Of a stretch of 64,000 bases of DNA, positions 18,153 to 28,166 are shown in pieces (the stretch's first letter is position 1; each line of letters opens with the position of its first letter). The notes below the pieces were generated by a model. The model saw nothing but the letters and a program-made list of their open reading frames with translations. It did no database searches and was not told the DNA's origin. The stretch is taken from positions 2,819,501-2,883,500 of the forward strand of contig NZ_CP110644.1 of the NCBI RefSeq assembly GCF_026153515.1, read 5' to 3'. Origin of the DNA: Pseudomonas sp. KU26590. GTDB taxonomy: Bacteria; Pseudomonadota; Gammaproteobacteria; Pseudomonadales; Pseudomonadaceae. A program made the translations under genes and the position numbers.

Positions 18153-19739
18153 TCAATAATGCAATGCCGCGCCTGCGTTCTTCTTCAGCAGCTCCTGGTA
18201 AAGATCGGCGTAGGGTTCTACCGCCTTGTGCCAATCGAACGGAGCGGCCATGGCCCGGCAACGCATGGCGTTGAGCAACAGCGGGCTCTCGAAGACCTTG
18301 AAGGCACGGGTCAGGGCTTCGCTGTAGCTCTCGACAGTGGATTCGTCGAACAGAAAGCCGGTGCAGCCGTCTTCAATGGTGTCAGCCAGGCCGCCGGTGC
18401 GACGGGCCACCGGCAACGAGCCGAAGCGCTGCGCGTACATCTGGCTCAGGCCGCAAGGCTCGTAGCGCGAAGGCATCAGCAGGAAATCACTGCCGGCGAA
18501 CATGCGGCGCGCGTCGGTTTCGTTGAAGCCGACCCGCACGCTGACCTGACCCGGGAAGCGGGCGGCGAGGTCGCGCATGGCGTCTTCTTCGTCAGGCTCG
18601 CCACGGCCGATGATCGCGATCTGGCCACCGTTGTTGACGATGTGCTCGGCCACGCCGATGGTCAGGTCCAGGCCCTTTTGGTAAACCAGGCGCGAGACCA
18701 CGGCGAACAGCGGTCCGGTTGAAGGCTCCAGCTCGAACAGCTCGCGTACGTAGTCGGCGTTGATTTCCTTGCGCGTCCACTCATTCGGAGCAAAGCGGCA
18801 GATCAGGTGTTCGTCGGTGGCAGCGTCCCAGCTCTCGTCGATGCCGTTGGGGATGCCGCTGAGCTGACCGCGATCGGCCTTGCTCTGCAGAAAACCTTCC
18901 AGGCCGCAGCCGAAATCCGGTGTGGTGATTTCTTTGGCGTAGGTCGCGCTCACGGTAGTGATATGGCTGGAATACGCCATACCGGCCTTGATGAACGACA
19001 GCTGACCGTAAAACTCCATGCCCTCAGGGTTCAGCGCTGCGTCGGGAATGCCCAGCTCGCGGCTGGAGGCAATGCTGACGAAACCCTGGTAAGCCAGGTT
19101 GTGAATGGTGAAGATCGACGGCGTGTTCTGCCCGCGCCATTTCATATACGCCGGCGCCAGACCTGCTGGCCAGTCGTGGGCATGAACCAGTTCGGGGCAC
19201 CATTGGGTCTTCACCGCGCCGGCAGCAAAGTCGGCAGCAGCCAGGCCCAGGCGGGCGAAGCGGATGTGGTTGTCGGACCAGTCGCGGCCGTCATTGTCAC
19301 CGTAGGGCGTGCCTTCACGCTCGTACAACTCGGGACAGATCAGGACGTAGATGACCAGACCGTCTTTCATGTCCATCCGGCCGATCTTGCAGGGAGGCAG
19401 CGCGGCGTGGCCGGGCAGCTCGCTGATGATATGGATCGGGTTGCCACTGTTGATGACCTGTGGATAGCCGGGAATCAGCACGCGTACATCGTGCAGGTGG
19501 CGCATGGCGCGCGGCAGTGCGGCAGACACATCGCCCAGGCCGCCGGTTTTCACCAGGTCGGCCATCTCTGAAGTCACGAACAGGACTTTCTTGCGGGTCA
19601 CCGAAGAAATCGCTGGTTGAACAGGAGGCAGTTGCAGCACAGGTGCGCTCGTCGTTGCGAAGACCGGCAGATGGGTCAGCTCGCTGGCCGGCTGATTAAA
19701 ACTCTCTCCCTTCTGGGTTTTGACAGCGGCACTAATCAT
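18153..19739 (-). CDS. glgA: Glycogen synthase
   Basis: A 528-aa GT5 ADP-glucose-dependent alpha-1,4-glucan synthase. The substrate-binding motif KTGGLGDVSAALP is at residues 64-76; bacterial GlgA usually has it near residue 15, so this protein carries a roughly 50-residue Ser/Gln/Pro-rich N-terminal extension. The C-terminal signature PSRYEPCGLSQMYAQRFG is intact. Start ATG has CTGGAG 7 nt upstream. First gene of the cluster; an RpoS-like -10 (CTATGCT on the minus strand, 19897-19903) lies about 160 bp upstream, but this is tentative. No glgC or glgB is in the window. Confidence 0.93.
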   Translation of the reverse strand: MISAAVKTQKGESFNQPASELTHLPVFATTSAPVLQLPPVQPAISSVTRKKVLFVTSEMADLVKTGGLGDVSAALPRAMRHLHDVRVLIPGYPQVINSGNPIHIISELPGHAALPPCKIGRMDMKDGLVIYVLICPELYEREGTPYGDNDGRDWSDNHIRFARLGLAAADFAAGAVKTQWCPELVHAHDWPAGLAPAYMKWRGQNTPSIFTIHNLAYQGFVSIASSRELGIPDAALNPEGMEFYGQLSFIKAGMAYSSHITTVSATYAKEITTPDFGCGLEGFLQSKADRGQLSGIPNGIDESWDAATDEHLICRFAPNEWTRKEINADYVRELFELEPSTGPLFAVVSRLVYQKGLDLTIGVAEHIVNNGGQIAIIGRGEPDEEDAMRDLAARFPGQVSVRVGFNETDARRMFAGSDFLLMPSRYEPCGLSQMYAQRFGSLPVARRTGGLADTIEDGCTGFLFDESTVESYSEALTRAFKVFESPLLLNAMRCRAMAAPFDWHKAVEPYADLYQELLKKNAGAALHY

Positions 19740-20342
19740 CGTTTTCTCCAGTTCGATATGCAGTGTTGGTACAGCACTTGGTTGTAAACGGCCATTTCCT
19801 ATGGCCAGGCACACAAGACCTACGCAAGATCGATACCCATTTACCGACTGCACATTAAGGGACAAGGTGAAAGCAGGCTCTGCTTCGATTTTCAACAGCA
19901 TAGTTGCTCTATTCACATGACCCCGGCGCCTGTGCAGAAGTTTCGACTATTTTTCCGGGCCATGTCTGGCATGCGGGGTTGCAATGGGGGGCATCGTGAA
20001 AGCCATAGCGTTGAATTGATCTGCAACGCCCTGAATGCGCCGTTGCGGAGCATGGGGTGTCGGCCTCTATAACGGGGCGCCGCCGGTCGGATTGTTGGAC
20101 AATCATCGGGCCAATGGTCTACTCCCGTGCAGCCCCTGCGCTTTTGTGGGACGCGGCACGCACAATTTGATCGCGCTGCCTTTTCTCGGTGCATACCGGA
20201 AGAATTCCTGACCGATCAGAGACATTTCCTACTTCTGTATAAGGATATTTTCTCGACCAGGGCGGTAGAATCCATGCCACGCGGCACGTCGGCACATTGA
20301 GTCGAGCGCCTGTTGAGGTTTCTCCAGCGGTAGAGGAAGTCA
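19740..20342. other. Divergent intergenic region, glgA / GNAT
   Basis: About 600 bp between divergent genes. It holds the glgA leader on the left and the GNAT promoter on the right (a CGGTAGAAT stretch ending near 20271 could be a -10). Open frames across it lack ribosome sites and family similarity. No hairpin or repeat of note was seen. Confidence 0.4.
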
Positions 20343-20834
20343 ATGCAAGCCCCTGAGGTTCTGGTACTGCAAGCCAGTTACACCAATTCGGTACACGCAC
20401 AAGCCATCGGATTCCTGCTCAATCAATACGCCGAAGACGCCATGGGTGGCGGACAGTCACTGTCCGCTGACACGCGTCAGCAACTGGCGATTGAACTGGC
20501 CAAGCGCCCCCATGCGTTCAGCGTGCTGGCGTTCATTGCCGGTGAGCCGGTTGGGCTGGTCAACTGTTTCGAAGGGTTTTCGACCTTCGCCTGTCGGCCA
20601 TTGGTCAACGTTCATGATGTGGCGGTGATCGCCTCGGCCAGAGGCCAGGGCATCAGCCAGAAGATGCTGGCGAAGGTCGAGGAAATCGCCCGCCAGCGCG
20701 GCTGCTGCAAAATCACCCTGGAAGTGCTGGAAGGGAACGAAGCGGCCAAAGGCGCGTACCGCAAGCTGGGTTTTGCCGACTACCAGCTGGACCCGCAAAT
20801 GGGCCGCGCGCTGTTTTGGCAGAAAGCGCTGTAG
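20343..20834 (+). CDS. GNAT-family N-acetyltransferase
   Basis: A 163-aa Gcn5-related acetyltransferase. Acetyl-CoA-binding motif A is visible as VIASARGQGISQKMLAKVEEIA, followed by CCKITLEVLEGNEAAKGAYRKLGF, the usual beta5/alpha4 end of the fold. AGAGGAAG precedes the start. It is a single gene between the glgA leader and REP doublets; the acceptor substrate is unknown. Confidence 0.9.
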   Translation: MQAPEVLVLQASYTNSVHAQAIGFLLNQYAEDAMGGGQSLSADTRQQLAIELAKRPHAFSVLAFIAGEPVGLVNCFEGFSTFACRPLVNVHDVAVIASARGQGISQKMLAKVEEIARQRGCCKITLEVLEGNEAAKGAYRKLGFADYQLDPQMGRALFWQKAL

Positions 20835-20849
20835 CGGAGTGCTGTCAGG

Positions 20850-21077
20850 GGGACCGGCTTCAGCCGGGAAGAGGCCCGTATGCGCACCCTTAATATATTG
20901 CGGTGTGACGCCTGACGCCTTCCCGGCTAAAGCCGGTCCCACTATGCGTTCATTCACCACCCCGCCGAATGTACGCGATGCTGTTAGTGGGACCGGCTTT
21001 AGCCGGGAAGAGGCCAGCATGATCACCCTTAATATTGCGGTGTGACGCCTGACGCTTTCCCGGCTGAAGCCGGTCCT
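20850..21077. repeat. Two tandem REP doublets
   Basis: REP cores at 20850-20942 and 20988-21077 form two REPINs in the same orientation with near-identical spacers (ACCCTTAATAT.TTGCGGTGTGACGCCTGACGC). They follow the GNAT gene, probably as its mRNA 3' end. Confidence 0.85.
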
Positions 21078-21196
21078 ACTCAATGCGCAAACCATTTGTA
21101 ACAGTTCTGTCCTGTAAGGCAATTCCGAGAGCGCGATAGGATCGCCTCCCGTATTGCTTTCAGGACTCACATGTCACTCTCTCTGGAACCTCCCAG

Positions 21197-21301
21197 TCGC
21201 CGATTCGCTACACTTCGGATCGCAGGCGTTCATTCCTCGTTATCCCGCTTAAACAAGATTGCTGTCTGGCTCGACCCATTTCGCGGTGTGTCGGGCCTTT
21301 T
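21197..21301 (+). promoter_or_regulatory. Structured leader with terminator-like hairpin before the TerC/CBS gene
   Basis: A stem CGATTCG (21200-21206) / CGGATCG (21215-21221), extended by CGCC/GGCG, is followed by GGCTCGACCCA (21268-21278) / TGTGTCGGGCC (21287-21297) with one mismatch and then TTTT. The second hairpin ends 37 nt before the start codon. This is terminator-like in a 5' leader and could attenuate expression. It could instead simply terminate a short upstream transcript. Confidence 0.45.
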
Positions 21302-21338
21302 CGTGTCTGTCGTATTGACTGAGAAGGGGCGCTGACCC

Positions 21339-22895
21339 ATGGAGTGGATTGCAGACCCCACGGCCTGGCTTGGCCTGTTGACCCTGATCGTGCTTGAGCT
21401 GGTGCTCGGCATCGACAATCTGGTGTTCATTGCCATCCTTGCCGACAAGCTGCCGCCCGAGCAGCGCGACCGTGCGCGAGTCCTGGGCCTGTCGCTGGCG
21501 TTGATCATGCGTCTTGGCCTGCTCGCGAGCATTTCGTGGATGGTCACGCTGACCGAGCCGCTGTTCGAGATCTTCGAGAAAAGCTTCTCCGGTCGGGATT
21601 TGATCATGTTGTTCGGCGGCGTGTTCCTGCTGTTCAAGGCGACCATGGAACTGCACGAGCGCCTCGAAGGCCACGTCACCCAGCGAGCCGGCAGCACGGC
21701 CTACGCGCTGTTCTGGCCCATCGTCGCGCAGATTGTGGTGCTCGATGCCGTGTTCTCCCTCGACGCTGTGATCACCGCCGTGGGCATGGTCGATGAGCTG
21801 TCAATCATGATGATTGCCGTGGTGTTCTCGATCGGCATCATGATCATCGCCAGCAAGCCGCTGACCGCCTTCGTCAACGCCCATCCGACGGTGATCATGC
21901 TGTGCCTGGGCTTTCTGATGATGATCGGTTTCAGCCTGACCGCCGACGGCCTGGGTTTCCATATCCCCAAAGGCTATCTGTACGCGGCCATCGGCTTCTC
22001 GATCCTGATCGAGGCGTTCAACCAGATCGCCCGGGCGCGGCGCAAACGCAGTGTGAAAGGCGACCTGCCACGCCGCGAGCGCACCGCCCATGCCGTGTTG
22101 CGTCTTTTGGGTGGCCGCAGGCCGAGCGCGGAGGAGGTCGGTGAGGAGATCGCCGACATGCTCGATGGCGACAGCGACGAGGTGGTGTTCGACCGTCGCG
22201 AACGGGTGATGATCAGCGGCGTCTTGCAGTTGGCCCAGCGGCCCATTCGCGGCGTGATGACGGTGCGCAACGACGTTGACGTGATCGATCTGGATGACAC
22301 GCCGGAAGGCATTCGCCAGCGACTGGTCAACTCGTCGTACTCGCGCCTGCCGCTGATCCGCGGGGGCCGTATCGACGAGCCATTGGGCTTCATACACAAG
22401 AAGGAAATGCTCAACGCCTGGCTGTCCGGTGCCGAGCCGAACATTGAGCACCTGGCTCGACCGACGCTCAATCTGCTGGAAAGCTTCTCGATCCTCAACG
22501 CCCTGGAACAGATGCGCGCGCAGTCCACGCACATTGCTTTCGTGATCAACGAATTCGGCGATTTCGCCGGCATCCTGACCATGACCGACATTCTCGAATC
22601 CATCGCCGGCGAGCTGCCGGACGCCAGCGAAATCGAGGGCCCGGACTTGATCGAAGAGGGCGAGGGCGTGCTGGTCAACGCCGCCATGAACCTGAGTCAC
22701 CTGCGCGAACGCATCGGCTTCAGGGCGCGGGCGACCGGTGACTATCAGACCCTGGCAGGACTGGTGGTGAGCCTGCTGGATCGGCTGCCGGTGATCGGCG
22801 ACGAAGTGCAGTGGGAGGGTTGGCAGATGAAGGTCGTGCAAGTGCAGGAGCGGCGGGTGACCCGCGTGTTGTTGCGCCAGAGCCCGTCGTCATAG
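21339..22895 (+). CDS. TerC-family membrane protein with CBS and CorC_HlyC domains
   Basis: A 518-aa protein with the layout and length of E. coli YoaE. Residues 1-230 are a TerC-type membrane domain with acidic intramembrane motifs ([12 protein letters not shown] and [17 protein letters not shown]). Residues 280-405 are a CBS pair ([35 protein letters not shown]). The last 85 residues are a CorC_HlyC transporter-associated domain. TerC proteins are linked to Mn(II) efflux and membrane metal homeostasis, but a direct role of this subtype is unproven. The gene has a structured leader and ends at a convergent REPIN. Confidence 0.92.
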   Translation: MEWIADPTAWLGLLTLIVLELVLGIDNLVFIAILADKLPPEQRDRARVLGLSLALIMRLGLLASISWMVTLTEPLFEIFEKSFSGRDLIMLFGGVFLLFKATMELHERLEGHVTQRAGSTAYALFWPIVAQIVVLDAVFSLDAVITAVGMVDELSIMMIAVVFSIGIMIIASKPLTAFVNAHPTVIMLCLGFLMMIGFSLTADGLGFHIPKGYLYAAIGFSILIEAFNQIARARRKRSVKGDLPRRERTAHAVLRLLGGRRPSAEEVGEEIADMLDGDSDEVVFDRRERVMISGVLQLAQRPIRGVMTVRNDVDVIDLDDTPEGIRQRLVNSSYSRLPLIRGGRIDEPLGFIHKKEMLNAWLSGAEPNIEHLARPTLNLLESFSILNALEQMRAQSTHIAFVINEFGDFAGILTMTDILESIAGELPDASEIEGPDLIEEGEGVLVNAAMNLSHLRERIGFRARATGDYQTLAGLVVSLLDRLPVIGDEVQWEGWQMKVVQVQERRVTRVLLRQSPSS

Positions 22896-22940
22896 CCGTC
22901 CCTCTCGCTGACCCATTCAGCGGAAACCAAGGCGGGCATT

Positions 22941-23032
22941 TGTAGGAGCGCGCTTGCCCGCGAAGGGGCCGGCGCATCCGACCCATCTTTATCGTCTGTA
23001 CCGCCGCCATCGCGGGCAAGCGCGCTCCTACA
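22941..23032. repeat. Second-class REP doublet, 23-bp perfect arms
   Basis: TGTAGGAGCGCGCTTGCCCG... (22941-22963) and its exact complement (23010-23032) form a long inverted repeat between two convergent genes; a likely bidirectional terminator or mRNA stabiliser. Confidence 0.9.
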
Positions 23033-23065
23033 GGTGTTGCGTTCGCCACCGGCTGCGCTGGAGTG

Positions 23066-24811
23066 TTATTTCTTTACGACTTCGGGCATGGCGCCGGGCT
23101 GGCTGGCGGCCTTCTCCATGTGGGCGAAGTCACTCAGGCCTTTTGGCGCGTAGGGGTCGCCAATCATCCGTGGGCGCGCCTTGAAGTCCAGGCTCACCAG
23201 GCTTTTGGTGGTGTCGAGTTCATCAAAGCTCAAGCCTGCCAGTTGCGCCCAGGTGTGGATCAGGTTCGAACTGGTGTAAGGCCGGTCGTGGATGCTCTCG
23301 AAATTCCAGTCATGGGTCTGCCGCCATTTCGGCGAGGCGTAGGCAATGAACGGCACGGTGTACATCGGGATGGTCGGCTTGTTCTCGTTGCGGCCCAGGG
23401 TATTGCGGCCTGGCGAGTCATAGACATCTTCGCCGTGGTCGGAAAGGTACAAGAGGAAGCCGTTCGGGTCAGCCTTGCCGTATTCCTTGATCAGGCTGGA
23501 CACCACGAAATCGTTATACAGCACGGCGTTGTCGTAGCTGTTGTAGAACTCCAGCTTGCTGTCATCGATGTCCGCCGGCACGCCGTCACGCCCGCTGAAT
23601 TTCGCATACTCATCCGGGAAGCGGTACTGATAGGCCATGTGCGTGCCGAGCAGGTGAACCACGATCAGTTTGCGTGGTGCGGCATCGGTCAGCGCCTTGG
23701 CGAACGGCGCCAGAACATCGCCGTCATACTGGCGGGCGTTCTGATTGCGGTTGTTGTTCAGATAGACCTGCTCGTCAGCCTGCTCGGAAAAGGTGGTGAG
23801 CATGGTGTTGCGTTTGGTCATCGTCTGCTGGTTGGTGATCCAGAAGGTCTTGTAGCCCGCCTGCTTCATTACGCTGACGATGGACGGCGTCTTCAGGTAA
23901 AGGTCCGGGTTTTCCTCGTCGGCGAAGGTCAATACCTGCTGCAGGGCCTCGATGGTGTAAGGCCGTGGTGTGATGACGTTGTTGAACACCTGCAACTGGT
24001 CCTTCATGGCGTCCAGGTTCGGTGTGGTCTGACGCGGGTAGCCATAAAGGTGCATGCGCCCGCGGTTGGTCGACTCGCCGATCACCAGCACCAGCGTGGT
24101 GGGCAGGCTGGCCTGCTGGTCCTTGAGGTTTTTCAGCGGCGCGATGTTGTTGCTGCTGGTCAGCATGTCCTGCATGCCATCCAGTTGCTGGGTGTATCGG
24201 TGATAGGCAACGATCATCTGCCATGGCACCGCTGGCTCGATGCGTGATTCAAAGGCTTCCAGCGCGGTCGATGCTTCGTCGAACCGCGCAAACTGCTTGG
24301 CCAGCGGGTAGCCGATGATGCCGATCAACAGCGCCGCTGCAACGGCGTAGGCGCGGGGGCGTGGCATGTACACCGGGCGCAGGCGTGTAAACAGGAATAT
24401 CGCGAACGCGGTGTGGGCGATGAACGCCAGCACGATCCACCAGGCGAAGTACTGGGTCATGTATTCGCCGGCTTCAGAAATGTTCGATTCGAACATGATG
24501 AAGATGACGCTCTGGGAAAACTCTTGCTGGTAGATGAAGAAGTAACCCAGGCTCGCCATGGAGCAGGCCCACAGGATCACGCCGATCACGGCGGCCATGA
24601 TCCGGGTCTTTTGCGGGAACATCAGCATGGGCGCGAGCCAGATGCCACTGATGACGAACGCCTGGCGGAAACCGGCAAAACCGGTGATACCGGTCAGTTG
24701 AATAAGCAGCTGGGTGATGCCAGAGAAATACCAGAAAAACACGAACAGCCAGATTATGCCGGCCCAGTCGAACCCTTTCGGAGTCGCAGTGCTCCGTTTC
24801 ATCGTTGCCAT
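23066..24811 (-). CDS. cptA: Lipopolysaccharide core heptose phosphoethanolamine transferase
   Basis: A 581-aa inner-membrane enzyme that adds phosphoethanolamine to lipopolysaccharide core heptose. Residues 1-190 hold five membrane helices (the second segment includes ILWACSMASLGYFFIYQQEFSQSV, almost as in E. coli CptA). The periplasmic sulfatase-like domain has the nucleophile region LVIGESTNRGRMHLYGYPR (Thr in GEST) and the metal site LYLSDHGEDVYDSPG. Long stretches such as KTFWITNQQTMT match CptA rather than EptA or EptB. Start ATG at 24811 has CGGAG 8 nt upstream. Such modification lowers surface negative charge. Confidence 0.9.
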   Translation of the reverse strand: MATMKRSTATPKGFDWAGIIWLFVFFWYFSGITQLLIQLTGITGFAGFRQAFVISGIWLAPMLMFPQKTRIMAAVIGVILWACSMASLGYFFIYQQEFSQSVIFIMFESNISEAGEYMTQYFAWWIVLAFIAHTAFAIFLFTRLRPVYMPRPRAYAVAAALLIGIIGYPLAKQFARFDEASTALEAFESRIEPAVPWQMIVAYHRYTQQLDGMQDMLTSSNNIAPLKNLKDQQASLPTTLVLVIGESTNRGRMHLYGYPRQTTPNLDAMKDQLQVFNNVITPRPYTIEALQQVLTFADEENPDLYLKTPSIVSVMKQAGYKTFWITNQQTMTKRNTMLTTFSEQADEQVYLNNNRNQNARQYDGDVLAPFAKALTDAAPRKLIVVHLLGTHMAYQYRFPDEYAKFSGRDGVPADIDDSKLEFYNSYDNAVLYNDFVVSSLIKEYGKADPNGFLLYLSDHGEDVYDSPGRNTLGRNENKPTIPMYTVPFIAYASPKWRQTHDWNFESIHDRPYTSSNLIHTWAQLAGLSFDELDTTKSLVSLDFKARPRMIGDPYAPKGLSDFAHMEKAASQPGAMPEVVKK

Positions 24812-25115
24812 CAAGCGCTCCGCTATAGATCTTTTCAGGCGGCAGAACACCGCCCGGATTCATTCCAGTGCCAGCAATTCGCCAGCAACCAACCTGTTAA
24901 GGGTCGGGATTATGTTTTCAGACGGGTGAAAATTTTGTCAGGAAGGCATTGTGGAGCGGCAGATAGCAGCTACAGACGCGCACGATGGAGCAGGGCGGGG
25001 AACGTAACAGACTCTGTCGGGTCCGACGCAGGGTCGAAAACCGCGCCTGGCATGGGGCGGTGCAAGCTCCTGCCAAGCTATAGCCAATGTGCTGCGGGGG
25101 ATCAAACGATGCGCC
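24812..25115. other. Intergenic region upstream of cptA
   Basis: About 300 bp carrying the cptA promoter region; an AT-rich stretch at 24895-24945 is the likeliest site. No repeat and no credible ORF were seen. Confidence 0.35.
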
Positions 25116-25140
25116 GGCAAGCCTGCAGATCGGGCTTGCC
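25116..25140 (-). terminator. Hairpin after the 57-aa ORF
   Basis: GGCAAGCC (25116-25123) / GGCTTGCC (25133-25140) lies 30 nt beyond the stop codon of the small minus-strand ORF; no U-tract. Confidence 0.45.
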
Positions 25141-25170
25141 TTGGCGTATGAGGCACAGGGGCGTCGCGGG

Positions 25171-25344
25171 TCAGGCGTGCAGGGCAGTGCCGCTGCCGAT
25201 GAGCTGCGCGTGCTGCAGCATCGAAGTCAGCTGGGCGACTTTGTTCTGCAATACGGCCCGTTCTTCCCTGAGCTGGCGCAGCTCGTCACGACGGATGGTG
25301 ACGTAGAGCGTTTGTGGAGCGTTGGCTGTCAGTACTGTGCCCAT
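25171..25344 (-). CDS. Small coiled-coil protein, 57 aa
   Basis: From the ATG at 25344, which has GAGGTG 5 nt upstream, the ORF encodes 57 aa. Residues about 17-45 (IRRDELRQLREERAVLQNKVAQLTSML) form a heptad-like amphipathic helix with Leu at regular spacing, suggesting a short dimeric coiled coil. No known domain. Ribosome site, helix pattern and a downstream hairpin support a real gene, but there is no homology evidence. Confidence 0.6.
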   Translation of the reverse strand: MGTVLTANAPQTLYVTIRRDELRQLREERAVLQNKVAQLTSMLQHAQLIGSGTALHA

Positions 25345-25665
25345 TGCACACCTCGCAAATGGCGGATTCAACTTCATAAGGTTCAAGCCAGGACGTTTGC
25401 TACTCGGCATGTCCTGCTCACTACCTCTATCGGCCGGAAGTCTGATTTCTTTTGCGTAAAAAAGGAACTTTTTTATTTTTGATTGTCACGAACGTTTCTT
25501 GATCGCGAAAACCCGCGTCATAGGGCAGTCTTGCAGACCTCTGTGCCGTTGCACATGAAACTTTTTTCACCGGGAAACCATAGTTTGCCTCCCCGGACTA
25601 ACCCACTATGCGGCACTGGGCTATAAACTGAGGCACCTCTGAATTTGATTAAGGAGCACCTCTAC
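25345..25665. other. AT-rich regulatory region before gnd
   Basis: About 320 bp, including a markedly AT-rich stretch (about 25436-25500) with runs of A and T that is unusual for this genome. It presumably carries the divergent promoters of the small ORF and of gnd; GCTATAAAC near 25620 could be a -10. No hairpin clear enough to name. Confidence 0.4.
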
Positions 25666-26643
25666 ATGCAACTCGGGATTGTTGGACTAGGCCGCATGGG
25701 CGGCAACATCGCACGTCGACTGATGCTCAATGGCCACACGACCGTGGTCTATGATCGCGATGAGAAGTCTCGCACCGTGCTCGCCAACGAAGGTTCGACC
25801 CCAGCCCACGACCTCGCTTCACTGGTCGCGGCCATGGAAAAACCACGAGCCGTCTGGGTGATGTTGCCTGCTGGCGCTCCAACCGAAGACACCATCAACG
25901 AGCTGGCCACTTTGCTCGATGCCGACGACGTGATCATCGATGGCGGCAACACCTTCTATAAGGACGACATCCGTCGCTCCGTCGCGCTGAAAGACAAAAA
26001 CCTGCATTACGTCGATGTCGGCACCTCCGGCGGCGTATGGGGTCTGGAACGCGGCTATTGCATGATGATCGGCGGCGAGACCGACGTCGTTACGCGTCTG
26101 GACCCGATCTTCAAGACCCTGGCCCCTGGCATCGGCGACATCCCTCGCACCAAGGACCGTTCAAAAGATGCCGATCCGCGTGCCGAGCACGGTTACATCC
26201 ACGCGGGCCCGCCGGGCGCCGGCCACTTCGTCAAGATGATCCACAACGGCATCGAGTACGGAATGATGCAGGCCTTCGCCGAGGGCTTCGACATCCTCAA
26301 GACCAAGAATTCGGACCACCTCCCGGTTGAGCAGCGCTTCGACCTGAACCTGGGCGACATCGCCGAAGTCTGGCGTCGCGGCAGCGTGGTGTCCTCCTGG
26401 CTGCTGGACCTCACCGCCGACGCGCTGGCCACCGACCCACAGCTCAACGCCTACTCCGGCTCCGTGGCCGACAGCGGTGAAGGCCGCTGGACCATCGAAG
26501 CGGCCATGGAGCAGGCGGTGCCGGTTCCGGTGCTGTCCACTTCGCTGTTCGCCCGCTTCCGCTCCCGTCAACAAAGCACGTACGGCGACAAGATGCTGTC
26601 CGCCATGCGTTTCGGATTCGGTGGTCACAAGGAACCAAAATAA
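25666..26643 (+). CDS. gnd: 6-phosphogluconate dehydrogenase, decarboxylating, short NAD-type
   Basis: A 325-aa enzyme converting 6-phosphogluconate to ribulose 5-phosphate plus CO2. It is the short form (about 300-330 aa against 470 for the E. coli type). The Rossmann motif is [16 protein letters not shown], and the strand after it reads VVYDRDEKS: the Asp favours NAD+ over NADP+, unlike the NRT of long forms. The catalytic region [19 protein letters not shown] and the [11 protein letters not shown] helix are intact. GGAG lies about 10 nt upstream. It overlaps zwf by 1 bp (TAATG), so the two are coupled. Confidence 0.94.
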   Translation: MQLGIVGLGRMGGNIARRLMLNGHTTVVYDRDEKSRTVLANEGSTPAHDLASLVAAMEKPRAVWVMLPAGAPTEDTINELATLLDADDVIIDGGNTFYKDDIRRSVALKDKNLHYVDVGTSGGVWGLERGYCMMIGGETDVVTRLDPIFKTLAPGIGDIPRTKDRSKDADPRAEHGYIHAGPPGAGHFVKMIHNGIEYGMMQAFAEGFDILKTKNSDHLPVEQRFDLNLGDIAEVWRRGSVVSSWLLDLTADALATDPQLNAYSGSVADSGEGRWTIEAAMEQAVPVPVLSTSLFARFRSRQQSTYGDKMLSAMRFGFGGHKEPK

Positions 26644-28166
26644 TGGGTTTATCCCGCAGCAAGCAGAATGCGCCGGTCGCTCCGGCGACCACGCTGTTCC
26701 TCTTCGGCGCCCACGGTGACTTGGTCAAACGGCTGTTGATGCCGGCCCTCTACAACCTGTTTCGCGACGGGTTGGTGGGGGAGGATCTGCACATTGTCGG
26801 CGTTGACCACAACACCGTCAGCGACGCCGATTTCGCCAAAAAGCTTGAGGACTTCATTCGTCAGGAGGCGGCCAGCAAGGTCGCCCAGGGCGGCGAAGAG
26901 CCGCTTGACCCGGCGCTGTGGGGCAGCCTGTCCAAGCGCATCACCTACATCACCGGCGATTTTCTCGACGACGCCACGTATGCGGACATCGACGCGAAGA
27001 TCAAGAGCACGGGTACCCGCAACGCGGTGTTCTACCTGGCGACCGCGCCGCGTTTCTTCAGTGAAGTGACACAGCGCCTGGGCTCTTCCGGACTGATGGT
27101 CGAAGACGACGAGAGCTTCCGTCGCGTGGTGATCGAGAAGCCGTTCGGCCACGATCTGCCCAGCGCCGTGGCCCTGAACAACTGCTTGCTGAAGGTCATG
27201 AGCGAGAAGCAGATCTACCGGATCGACCATTACCTGGGCAAAGAGACGGTACAGAACATTCTGGTCAGCCGTTTCTCCAACGGTCTGTTCGAGTCGTTCT
27301 GGAACAACCATTACATCGACCACGTGCAAATCACCGCGGCCGAAACGGTGGGCGTTGAAACCCGTGGCAGTTTCTACGAAACCACCGGCGCGCTGCGGGA
27401 CATGGTGCCCAATCACCTGTTCCAGTTGCTGGCAATGGTGGCGATGGAGCCGCCCGCTGCATTTGGCGCCGATGCCGTGCGCGGCGAGAAGGCCAAGGTG
27501 GTCGGCGCAATCCGGCCATGGTCGGAGATGGAAGCGCTGGCCAATTCGGTACGCGGTCAGTATTCCGAGAGCAACATTGATGGCAAGGCGGTTACCGGGT
27601 ATCGCGAGGAAGATCGCGTCGATCCCGAAAGCAACACCGAAACCTACGTCGCCCTCAAAGTGATGATCGATAACTGGCGCTGGATGGGCGTGCCGTTCTA
27701 CCTGCGCACCGGCAAGCGCATGAGCGTGCGCGACACCGAGATCGCCATCTGCTTCAAACCCGCGCCGTACGCGCAGTTCCGCGATACCGATGTCGACCGC
27801 CCCGCGCCAAACTTCCTGAAGATCCAGATCCAGCCTGACGAAGGCATGTGGTTTGATCTGCAGGCGAAGAAACCCGGCCCGACCCTCGACATGCAGACCA
27901 TCGAGATGGGTTTTGCCTACAAGGACTTCTTCGAAATGCAGCCGTCGACGGGGTACGAAACCCTGATCTACGACTGCCTGACCGGCGACCAGACCCTGTT
28001 CCAGCGCGCCGACAACATCGAAAACGGCTGGCGCGCGGTGCAGCCGTTCATCGATGCCTGGGCCAAGGATCCGCAAGTAGACCTCTACCACGCTGGCGAG
28101 GACGGGCCCTCGGAGGCCGATGAGTTGCTGGCCCGAGACGGCCGCACATGGCAGCGCCTGGGATGA
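26643..28166 (+). CDS. zwf: Glucose-6-phosphate 1-dehydrogenase
   Basis: A 507-aa enzyme oxidising glucose 6-phosphate to 6-phosphogluconolactone, entry to the pentose phosphate and Entner-Doudoroff routes. The dinucleotide-binding N-terminus is LFLFGAHGDLVKRLLMPALYNL and the substrate/catalytic signature is YRIDHYLGKETVQN with the active His. Paired here with gnd rather than with pgl-eda, it matches the second zwf locus of several pseudomonads. No HexR site was recognised. Translationally coupled to gnd upstream (1-bp overlap) and to the HAD gene downstream (ATGA). Confidence 0.95.
   Translation: MGLSRSKQNAPVAPATTLFLFGAHGDLVKRLLMPALYNLFRDGLVGEDLHIVGVDHNTVSDADFAKKLEDFIRQEAASKVAQGGEEPLDPALWGSLSKRITYITGDFLDDATYADIDAKIKSTGTRNAVFYLATAPRFFSEVTQRLGSSGLMVEDDESFRRVVIEKPFGHDLPSAVALNNCLLKVMSEKQIYRIDHYLGKETVQNILVSRFSNGLFESFWNNHYIDHVQITAAETVGVETRGSFYETTGALRDMVPNHLFQLLAMVAMEPPAAFGADAVRGEKAKVVGAIRPWSEMEALANSVRGQYSESNIDGKAVTGYREEDRVDPESNTETYVALKVMIDNWRWMGVPFYLRTGKRMSVRDTEIAICFKPAPYAQFRDTDVDRPAPNFLKIQIQPDEGMWFDLQAKKPGPTLDMQTIEMGFAYKDFFEMQPSTGYETLIYDCLTGDQTLFQRADNIENGWRAVQPFIDAWAKDPQVDLYHAGEDGPSEADELLARDGRTWQRLG

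Noticed and set aside
21120..21338. yybP-ykoY (Mn) riboswitch before the TerC/CBS gene
   Set aside because: The conserved GGGGAGUA/UACUUGG core could not be found; only generic hairpins were seen.
26649..28091. 480-codon open frame opposite zwf
   Set aside because: Antisense shadow; zwf is intact with its catalytic motif and coupled to gnd.
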